This document shows positions 5,206 to 10,549 of a stretch of DNA of 10,549 bases, in pieces. Within the stretch, counting starts at the first letter, position 1; each line of letters starts with the position of its first letter. The notes under the pieces are model-generated. The model made no database searches, was not told the origin of the DNA, and worked only from the letters and a program-made list of their open reading frames with translations. A program made the position numbers and the translations under genes. The stretch is from Haloferacaceae archaeon PL-Br10_E2g29 (lineage in GTDB: Archaea > Halobacteriota > Halobacteria > Halobacteriales > Haloferacaceae), in NCBI GenBank assembly GCA_001563965.1, contig LKMS01000041.1, forward strand, positions 1 through 10,549, read 5' to 3'.

Positions 5206-7635
5206 ATGACCGCCGAGGAACCTGCCGGTGACGACACTGCCGCCGGAGATGCTGTCGATGCCGATAGCAGCGCTGCTGGCATCACCACCGCCGACACCGA
5301 CGGCAACGCTGTCAGCCCCACCGCCGACCGCAACACGGCCAGCGATGCCATTACACCGAGTCCGCGCGTTGCCGGACTCCTTGCCGAACTCACCCCTGCG
5401 GAAAAGTGCTCGCTGGTTCACGGCCACGTCGACCCTGCGGGTAACGCCACGGGCTATCTGTGCGGTGTGCCACGGCTTGGGATTCCTGAGCTCCGGCTGT
5501 CGGACGGCCCACTCGGCGTTCGCACGCCGCGGCCCGCAACCGCGTTTCCCGCGTCGATCGCGCTGGCATCGACGTTTGCGCCCGAACTGGCCTGCAGCCA
5601 GGGGGCGGCGATGGCGAGAGAGGCCGCCGCCCGCGACCAGGACGTGCTGCTCGCGCCGGGGCTCAACCTCATCCGGGTTCCTCACTGTGGGCGAAACTTC
5701 GAGTACTACAGCGAAGATCCCGTCCTCACCGGCCGGTTTGCGGCGGCCGCCATCGAGGGAATCCAGTCGGAAGGCGTGATCGCGACCGCCAAACACTACG
5801 TTGCCAACAGTCAGGAAACCCGTCGGGCGGCCGTAAGCGCCGCCGTCGATGACCGCGTATTACGAGAACTGTACCTTCGTGGCTTTCACGACGCCGTCGA
5901 TGCCGGTGTCGGCGCACTCATGACCGCCTACAACCGGGTCAACGGGACGTTCATGAGCGAACACGCCGATCTCGTCCGCGGCGTCCTCAAAGCCGAGTGG
6001 GGGTTCGAAGGCGTTGTCATGTCCGACTGGTTCGGCACCGAGTCGGCCGTGCGCGCGGCCAACGGCGGGCTGGATCTCGAAATGCCCGGCACCAGTCTCG
6101 AAGCACAGTTCGAATCGATGGGGGTCGACCCCGACACCGTCGCCGACGAGATGGATCCCGCCATCGCCGAGGGAATGCCGGATGTCGACAGCGGCGGGCT
6201 GTTCGCCGCCGATCTCGTCGACGCGGTTGCGGAGGGCGCGGTCGGCTCCGACAGACTCGACGACATGGTCGGTCGGCTTCTCGGTCAACTCGAACGGGTC
6301 GGTTTGCTCACTGACGAGATCGACGACACGGCTCCCGGGCCCGAAGCCGGTGTCGACACGGAACCGGCCGACATTCCCGACCATCGCGCGCTCGCCGAGC
6401 GAATCGCAACCCGGGGCACGGTGTTGTTGAAAAACGCCGGCGTCCTGCCACTAGCAGAAACAACGGACATCGCCGTTATCGGCCCAAACATCGATGAAGC
6501 GATGCTTGGAGGCGGTGGCTCCTCGGAGACGACACCGTTCGACCAGACGAGTCCCGTTGCCGGACTCACCCGTCGCGCCGAGGGCTCGGTTCGCGTTGCC
6601 CGCGGCGTTTCGCGAATCGAGGATGTCTCGTTGTTCGATGGGCTGGTTGACGCCGACGCGGACGAATCCGCAGAGAGCGATAACGATACATCTTCAGCCG
6701 CCGCGACCTGTGTCGATGTCGACGACGAACCCAGTCTTGCGGAGGCAACCGCAGCGGCCCGTGGCGCGTCGGTAGCGGTCGTGTTCGTCCGCGACGCGGC
6801 GACCGAGGCGGCCGACCGCGACACGCTTTCGCTGCCCGGCGGGCAAAACGAGCTTGTCGAACGGGTTGCCGACGCGGCCGACCAAACGGTCGTTGTCGTC
6901 AACGCCAGCGGGCCGGTCGAACTGCCGTGGCGCGCGTCGGTCGACGCGATCTGCATGCAGTGGTATCCCGGGCAGGCCCACGGCGACGCCATCGCCTCGG
7001 TGCTCTACGGCGACTGCGACCCCGGCGGCCGCCTCCCGGTGACGCTCGCAGCTGCGGGCGCGTATCCAACCGCCGACGAACGGCGGTTTCCCGGCGTTGA
7101 CGGCGTTGCCCACTATGACGAAGGACTGTTGATGGGCTACCGGTACTTCGATGTGACCGACACCGAGCCGACGTACCCGTTCGGTCACGGCGAGTCGTAC
7201 GCCGAGTTCAGCTATCACGACCTCGCTGTCGACGGTCGTACTCGGTCGACTGTCGACGCCGACGGCGATCCATCTGACGCCGACGGGAACCGGTGTGATG
7301 CCGCCGCGGTTCTCGACGGGTCGCTCTCGGTCTCGGTGACGCTTGAAAACACCAGCAGCCGCGACGGTGTCGAGGTCGTCCAGGCCTACGTCTCTTCTCC
7401 CGAGACGATCATTGAAGACGACTCGCTCACTCGGCCACCGAACGAACTCGCCGGGTTCCGCGCGGTCGAACTGCCAGCGGAAACGACTCGAACAGTCGAG
7501 GTCACCCTTGACGGGCGATCAGTTGGCCGGTACGACGTTGCGGACGGCTGGCGGGTTGACCCCGGCCGGTATCGGATTCATGTCGGTCGCTCGTCGCGGC
7601 ATTTCGAGCTGGAAACACCGCTGACTGTCGAGTGA
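5206..7635 (+). CDS. GH3-family beta-glucosidase-type glycosidase
   Basis: This 809-residue retaining glycosidase of family GH3 removes glucose (or xylose and similar) from the non-reducing end of beta-linked oligosaccharides. The N-terminal (beta/alpha)8-like domain covers about 55-365, with LSDGPLGVR (substrate Asp100), GRNFEYYSEDP (162-172), AKHYVAN (Lys196, His197) and VMSDWFG with nucleophile Asp274. The alpha/beta sandwich domain follows (about 395-625). There Glu534, three residues before Asp537-Arg538, matches the usual acid/base in EGxDR, though here it reads EAADR. A fibronectin III-like domain closes the protein (about 660-809). No signal peptide or lipobox is present, so it is probably cytoplasmic. 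Oddities are a 50-residue Ala/Asp/Thr-rich N-terminal extension and acidic insertions near 481-510 and 677-706. Substrate cannot be fixed from sequence. ATG 5206 is preferred because of the promoter spacing and because no other Met occurs before residue 136. Confidence 0.93.
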   Translation: MTAEEPAGDDTAAGDAVDADSSAAGITTADTDGNAVSPTADRNTASDAITPSPRVAGLLAELTPAEKCSLVHGHVDPAGNATGYLCGVPRLGIPELRLSDGPLGVRTPRPATAFPASIALASTFAPELACSQGAAMAREAAARDQDVLLAPGLNLIRVPHCGRNFEYYSEDPVLTGRFAAAAIEGIQSEGVIATAKHYVANSQETRRAAVSAAVDDRVLRELYLRGFHDAVDAGVGALMTAYNRVNGTFMSEHADLVRGVLKAEWGFEGVVMSDWFGTESAVRAANGGLDLEMPGTSLEAQFESMGVDPDTVADEMDPAIAEGMPDVDSGGLFAADLVDAVAEGAVGSDRLDDMVGRLLGQLERVGLLTDEIDDTAPGPEAGVDTEPADIPDHRALAERIATRGTVLLKNAGVLPLAETTDIAVIGPNIDEAMLGGGGSSETTPFDQTSPVAGLTRRAEGSVRVARGVSRIEDVSLFDGLVDADADESAESDNDTSSAAATCVDVDDEPSLAEATAAARGASVAVVFVRDAATEAADRDTLSLPGGQNELVERVADAADQTVVVVNASGPVELPWRASVDAICMQWYPGQAHGDAIASVLYGDCDPGGRLPVTLAAAGAYPTADERRFPGVDGVAHYDEGLLMGYRYFDVTDTEPTYPFGHGESYAEFSYHDLAVDGRTRSTVDADGDPSDADGNRCDAAAVLDGSLSVSVTLENTSSRDGVEVVQAYVSSPETIIEDDSLTRPPNELAGFRAVELPAETTRTVEVTLDGRSVGRYDVADGWRVDPGRYRIHVGRSSRHFELETPLTVE

Positions 7636-7654
7636 GAATCAGCCGTCAAATCCG

Positions 7655-7960
7655 TTAGGAATCGGTTTCGTCGACCGCGTTCGGTGATTCGACCCGCTCG
7701 ACGTACCGTCGAAGAAACTCCTCCTGCGAGAGGCCGTCAGCTTCGATCTCGACGAGCATCGGTTCGAGGCCGACCCGTGGCTGGTGACACAGACCGCGGA
7801 AACAGGGTTTGCAGACGTGTTCAAACCGCTTGTCGTGTCGCTCCCAGCGGTTGCCTTCCTTGTCGTACTCGCGGGCCTCCGATCGCGACACGGAGTCCCC
7901 ACAGGCGATGCAGACGACCGTTTTGTCCGTTCGGTTGAACCCCGCGCGCCACATATACAT
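7655..7960 (-). CDS. Small four-cysteine zinc-ribbon-like haloarchaeal protein (DUF7562-like)
   Basis: This 101-residue protein has two CxxC pairs, CIAC (Cys17, Cys20) and CKPC (Cys50, Cys53), about 30 residues apart. That is typical of a zinc-ribbon fold, with an extra Cys58-His59. The knuckle sequence CIACGDSVSRSEAREYDK and the following CHQPR stretch match, from memory, a small family found across Halobacteria (possibly DUF7562) with no known function. Residues about 75-90 (GLSQEEFLRRYVERVE) look helical and the C-terminus is acidic. Two starts are possible, ATG 7960 and ATG 7954 (MYMW). I prefer 7960 since a CTAAGTA box on the minus strand at 7980-7986 sits 20-26 bases upstream. It converges on the GH3 gene with 19 bases between stops and diverges from uvrA. 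A nucleic-acid or protein-binding role is a guess from the zinc ribbon only. Confidence 0.85.
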   Translation of the reverse strand: MYMWRAGFNRTDKTVVCIACGDSVSRSEAREYDKEGNRWERHDKRFEHVCKPCFRGLCHQPRVGLEPMLVEIEADGLSQEEFLRRYVERVESPNAVDETDS

Positions 7961-7979
7961 GATCGTTCAATGGGGGCGT

Positions 7980-7986
7980 ACTTAGC
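7980..7986 (-). promoter_or_regulatory. Likely TATA-like box for the zinc-ribbon gene
   Basis: The minus strand reads CTAAGTA inside GC-rich DNA, 20-26 bases before ATG 7960, consistent with leaderless transcription. The rest of the 208-base gap to uvrA (7961-8168) holds the uvrA promoter candidate and a short leader ORF, and nothing else that I recognise. Confidence 0.45.
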
Positions 7987-8080
7987 GTTTGTTCTGCCGG
8001 AGACCGTCGGCCGGTATCGACGACACTGCATGACCCAATCGACGTCGATTCCGTGCGAGTCCTCACCACGGAGCGGGCGC

Positions 8081-8087
8081 GTTAAGT
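8081..8087 (+). promoter_or_regulatory. Possible TATA-like box upstream of uvrA
   Basis: GTTAAGT occurs after GGGCGC and about 25-28 bases before the ATG at 8110. Haloarchaeal transcripts usually begin about 25 bases after the box, so the RNA would start at or very near 8110 rather than near the uvrA start at 8169. The sequence is only a weak match to the haloarchaeal TTTAWA consensus. Confidence 0.35.
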
Positions 8088-8109
8088 CGATCGAAACCCT
8101 GCAACCCGT

Positions 8110-8172
8110 ATGCACGCTCCAGTCATCGAACCGGCCATCTTTGTGCTCCATTCGGTGGGTTCGATTCAATGA
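8110..8172 (+). CDS. Possible 20-codon leader ORF overlapping the uvrA start
   Basis: An ATG at 8110 opens a 20-residue frame (MHAPVIEPAIFVLHSVGSIQ) ending in TGA at 8170-8172. The last bases form ATGA, so its stop overlaps the uvrA initiator ATG (8169-8171), the arrangement seen in translationally coupled genes. Its ATG is about where the transcript should start given the TATA-like box at 8081-8087. The peptide is hydrophobic and not acidic, and I know no homologue. It may be a chance frame in the uvrA leader. Confidence 0.3.
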   Translation: MHAPVIEPAIFVLHSVGSIQ

Positions 8173-10549
8173 GTCGCGACGTTATCGAGGTTCGTGGCGC
8201 GGCCGAACACAACCTCAAAGAAGTCGATGTGGCGATTCCTCGCGAGCAGTTCACCGTCGTCACCGGACTGTCGGGATCGGGAAAATCCTCGCTCGCGTTC
8301 GACACCATCTACGCCGAAGGCCAGCGCCGCTACATCGAGTCGCTCTCGGCGTACGCGCGGAACTTCCTCGGTCAGATGGACAAACCGAAAGTCGAGGCCG
8401 TCGAGGGGCTGTCGCCGGCGATCTCGATCGACCAGAAGAACGCCGCCAACAACCCGCGGTCGACGGTCGGGACGGTCACCGAACTCCACGACTACCTTCG
8501 ACTCCTGTACGCCCGCGTGGGCACCCAGTACGACCCGATCACCGGCGAGGAGGTCGGCGAACAGAGCGCCCAAGACATGGTCGCCCAACTGCTCGAGTTT
8601 CCGGAGGGGACCCGCGCGAAAATCGCCGCGCCCATCGTTCGCGACCAGAAAGGGGCGTTCGCCGACCGCTTCGACGAACTCGTGAGCGACGGTTACTCGC
8701 GGGTCGAAGTCGACGGCGAGCCCTACGATCTGACCATCGAGAAACCCGACCTCGACAAGAACTACGACCACACGATCGACGTCATCGTCGACCGCGTCAC
8801 GCTGTCGGCCGACTCGCGGTCGCGGCTGGCCGACAGCGTCGAAACCGCGCTCGAGGAGGCGAACGGCGTCCTCAAAGTGATCGTTCCCGATCCGCCAGCA
8901 GATTCCCCGATCGGTTCGAACACTCGGTCGACTGGTGACTTGGCGGGCGACGGCGACGACCGACTCGTCGTCGAGTTTTCTGAGGCACTCGGCAACCCGA
9001 ACAGCGATTTTCAGTTTGCGGAAATCGAGACGCGTTCGTTCTCGTTCAACAGTCCCTACGGTGCGTGTCCCGAATGTGAGGGAATCGGCCAGAGCAAGGA
9101 GGTCGACGAGGACCTGATTGTTCAGGATCCGACCAAGCCGCTCAAACACGTTTTCGAGGCGTGGAGCTACAAACGCTCGTACTACCGGACCCGTATCGAT
9201 TCGGTGGCCCGGCACTTCGGCGTGAGCGTCGACACCCCATGGGCGGATCTCGACGCCGACATCCAACGGCAGTTCCTCTACGGCACCGACCGACAGGTCG
9301 TCTTCGAGCGAACCACCCGTAACGGCACGCGACGCAAAGAAAAGCGCTTCGAGGGCGTGATTCCCAACCTCGACCGCCGCCACGTCGAGACCGACTCGAA
9401 AGGCACCCGCGAGCACATCGAGGAGTACATGGCCGTGACGACGTGTCCAGAGTGTGACGGCACGCGACTCAAAGAACAGTCCCGTCACGTGTTGATCAAC
9501 GACACCGCGATCACCGACATCAACCGGCTGAGCATCGGGGATGCGCGACGGCATTTCGACGGCCTTGAAGCGACGCTCTCCGAGCGCGATCGAACAATCG
9601 CTGCGGAGATCTGTAAGGAAATTCGCGCGCGACTCGGCTTCATGGAGGAGGTCGGCCTCGAGTATCTCACGCTCGACCGCGAGGCCGCGACGCTCTCTGG
9701 CGGTGAGAGCCAACGAATTCGTCTCGCAACCCAAGTGGGCTCGGGACTCGTCGGCGTGCTCTACGTTCTCGATGAGCCCTCGATCGGGCTTCACCAGCGC
9801 GACAACGACCGCCTGCTCAACACGCTCGAAGGGTTGCGCGACCTCGGTAACACGCTCATCGTCGTCGAACACGACGAGGAGACGATGCGCCGCGCCGACA
9901 GCGTCATTGACATGGGCCCCGGTCCGGGCAAACGCGGCGGCGAGATCGTCGTCCAGGGCGATTTCGATACGGTCTGTGCCGCCGAGGACTCGGTTACCGG
10001 CGACTATCTCGCGGGTCGCCGAGAGATTCCGGTTCCCGACCAGCGCCGCGAGCCAGACGGTGAACTCACCGTTCGCGGCGCACGCCAGCACAACCTCGCG
10101 AATCTCGACGTGTCGATTCCGCTGGGCGTGTTTACCGCCGTGACGGGCGTTTCTGGCTCCGGAAAGTCGACGCTGATGCACGACATCCTCTACAAGGCGC
10201 TGGCCCGCGAGATGAACGACAACACGAGCGTCGATCCCGGCGCGCACGACGCGATCGAGGGCATCGAGAACATCGAAACCGTCCGGCTCATCGATCAGAG
10301 CCCGATCGGTCGCACCCCGCGCTCGAATCCGGCGACCTACACCGGCGTGTTCGACTACATTCGCGAACTGTTCGCCGAAACGAAGCTCTCGAAACAACGC
10401 GGCTACAAGAAGGGCCGATTCTCGTTCAACGTCAAAGGCGGTCGCTGTGAGGCCTGTGGTGGGCAGGGAACCGTCAAAATCGAGATGAACTTCCTCTCGG
10501 ACGTCCATGTTCCCTGCGAGGAGTGCCACGGCAAACGGTACAACACCGA
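8169..10549 (+). CDS. uvrA: UvrABC excinuclease subunit A, 3'-truncated
   Basis: UvrA is the damage-sensing ABC ATPase of bacterial-type nucleotide excision repair. As a dimer it finds distorted DNA and loads UvrB. The frame runs from ATG 8169 to the window edge without a stop (793 codons; the family is about 940-1000), so roughly the last 150-200 residues are missing. Visible are the first Walker A GLSGSGKS (33-40, Lys39), the first signature LSGGESQR (509-516), Walker B VLDEPSIGL (Asp535, Glu536) and the second Walker A GVSGSGKS (660-667, Lys666). Zinc-binding pairs are CPEC at 300-303, CPEC at 426-429, and CEAC (760-763) with CEEC (783-786), the complete C-terminal zinc module. In the signature domain the first CxxC of the usual four-cysteine module is missing: where E. 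coli has it, this protein has GNPNSDFQ (275-282). UvrB and UvrC are not in the window. The start follows directly on the stop of a possible leader ORF. Confidence 0.96.
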   Translation, partial: MSRDVIEVRGAAEHNLKEVDVAIPREQFTVVTGLSGSGKSSLAFDTIYAEGQRRYIESLSAYARNFLGQMDKPKVEAVEGLSPAISIDQKNAANNPRSTVGTVTELHDYLRLLYARVGTQYDPITGEEVGEQSAQDMVAQLLEFPEGTRAKIAAPIVRDQKGAFADRFDELVSDGYSRVEVDGEPYDLTIEKPDLDKNYDHTIDVIVDRVTLSADSRSRLADSVETALEEANGVLKVIVPDPPADSPIGSNTRSTGDLAGDGDDRLVVEFSEALGNPNSDFQFAEIETRSFSFNSPYGACPECEGIGQSKEVDEDLIVQDPTKPLKHVFEAWSYKRSYYRTRIDSVARHFGVSVDTPWADLDADIQRQFLYGTDRQVVFERTTRNGTRRKEKRFEGVIPNLDRRHVETDSKGTREHIEEYMAVTTCPECDGTRLKEQSRHVLINDTAITDINRLSIGDARRHFDGLEATLSERDRTIAAEICKEIRARLGFMEEVGLEYLTLDREAATLSGGESQRIRLATQVGSGLVGVLYVLDEPSIGLHQRDNDRLLNTLEGLRDLGNTLIVVEHDEETMRRADSVIDMGPGPGKRGGEIVVQGDFDTVCAAEDSVTGDYLAGRREIPVPDQRREPDGELTVRGARQHNLANLDVSIPLGVFTAVTGVSGSGKSTLMHDILYKALAREMNDNTSVDPGAHDAIEGIENIETVRLIDQSPIGRTPRSNPATYTGVFDYIRELFAETKLSKQRGYKKGRFSFNVKGGRCEACGGQGTVKIEMNFLSDVHVPCEECHGKRYNT

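Noticed and set aside
5103..5393. 97-codon N-terminal extension of the RNase R frame
   Set aside because: It would overlap the 5' end of the divergent GH3 gene and cover both promoter boxes. Its residues are Ala/Ser-rich and non-acidic at the start, and ATG 5102 gives the expected N-terminus.
7784..8938. 384-codon + strand frame across the zinc-ribbon gene, the intergenic gap and the uvrA 5' end
   Set aside because: It is out of frame with uvrA and antisense to the zinc-ribbon gene. Its product is Arg/Pro/His-rich, as expected for a shifted frame in GC-rich DNA.
8166..10529. 787-codon open frame on the minus strand
   Set aside because: It lies exactly opposite uvrA, whose + strand frame has all ABC and zinc motifs. 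High G+C at third positions removes stops from the complementary frame. The antisense protein has no recognisable motif.
1..10549. CRISPR array, tRNA/rRNA, insertion sequence or defence system
   Set aside because: I saw no regularly spaced repeats, cloverleaf with a T-loop motif, transposase motif, terminal inverted repeats or defence-type domains on reading both strands.

Overview
This window is chromosomal sequence from a halophilic archaeon of the class Halobacteria. The evidence is direct: high G+C with a strong C/G preference at third codon positions, very acidic Asp/Glu-rich proteins, and start codons with almost no leader or Shine-Dalgarno but AT-rich boxes 20-45 bases upstream. The families present, such as a CPSF-type beta-CASP nuclease, an RNase R without S1 domains and small haloarchaeal orphan proteins, fit the same picture. 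I cannot name the genus safely.

Layout from left to right. (1) A 5'-truncated ferredoxin-dependent nitrite/sulfite reductase (nirA-like), + strand, ending at 1514 and followed by a U-rich archaeal terminator. (2) A gap of about 230 bases holding a degenerate GTCGCC/GTCGCT repeat, then a small conserved haloarchaeal protein on the + strand (stop at 2039). (3) A minus-strand block read from about 5102 down to 2081: a minimal RNase R/RNase II catalytic protein, a 92-residue orphan two bases behind it, and after a 121-base gap a CPSF-like metallo-beta-lactamase/beta-CASP ribonuclease. (4) Divergent from the RNase, an 809-residue GH3 beta-glucosidase-type glycosidase with acidic linker insertions. 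The shared 103-base promoter region carries two palindromes. (5) Convergent with the glycosidase, a small four-cysteine zinc-ribbon protein on the minus strand. (6) Divergent from that, uvrA on the + strand, running off the right edge (793 codons present). It is preceded by a possible 20-codon leader ORF whose stop overlaps the uvrA start.

How the genes relate. The genes are mostly housekeeping or metabolic: nitrogen assimilation, sugar hydrolysis, RNA turnover and nucleotide excision repair. The one functional grouping is the RNA-decay block, where a 3'-5' hydrolytic exoribonuclease and a CPSF-like nuclease lie in the same direction around an uncharacterised small protein. I see no mobile element, CRISPR array, tRNA, rRNA or clear new defence system. 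The most useful leads are the orphan in the RNase block, a haloarchaeal CGAGCGGAGCGAGG-type insertion inside the beta-CASP gene, the possible uvrA leader ORF and the half-missing first zinc module of UvrA.

The uvrA frame and the full extent of the left-edge reductase were read by hand translation. Numerous long open frames opposite these genes are antisense shadows and are listed under rejected items.
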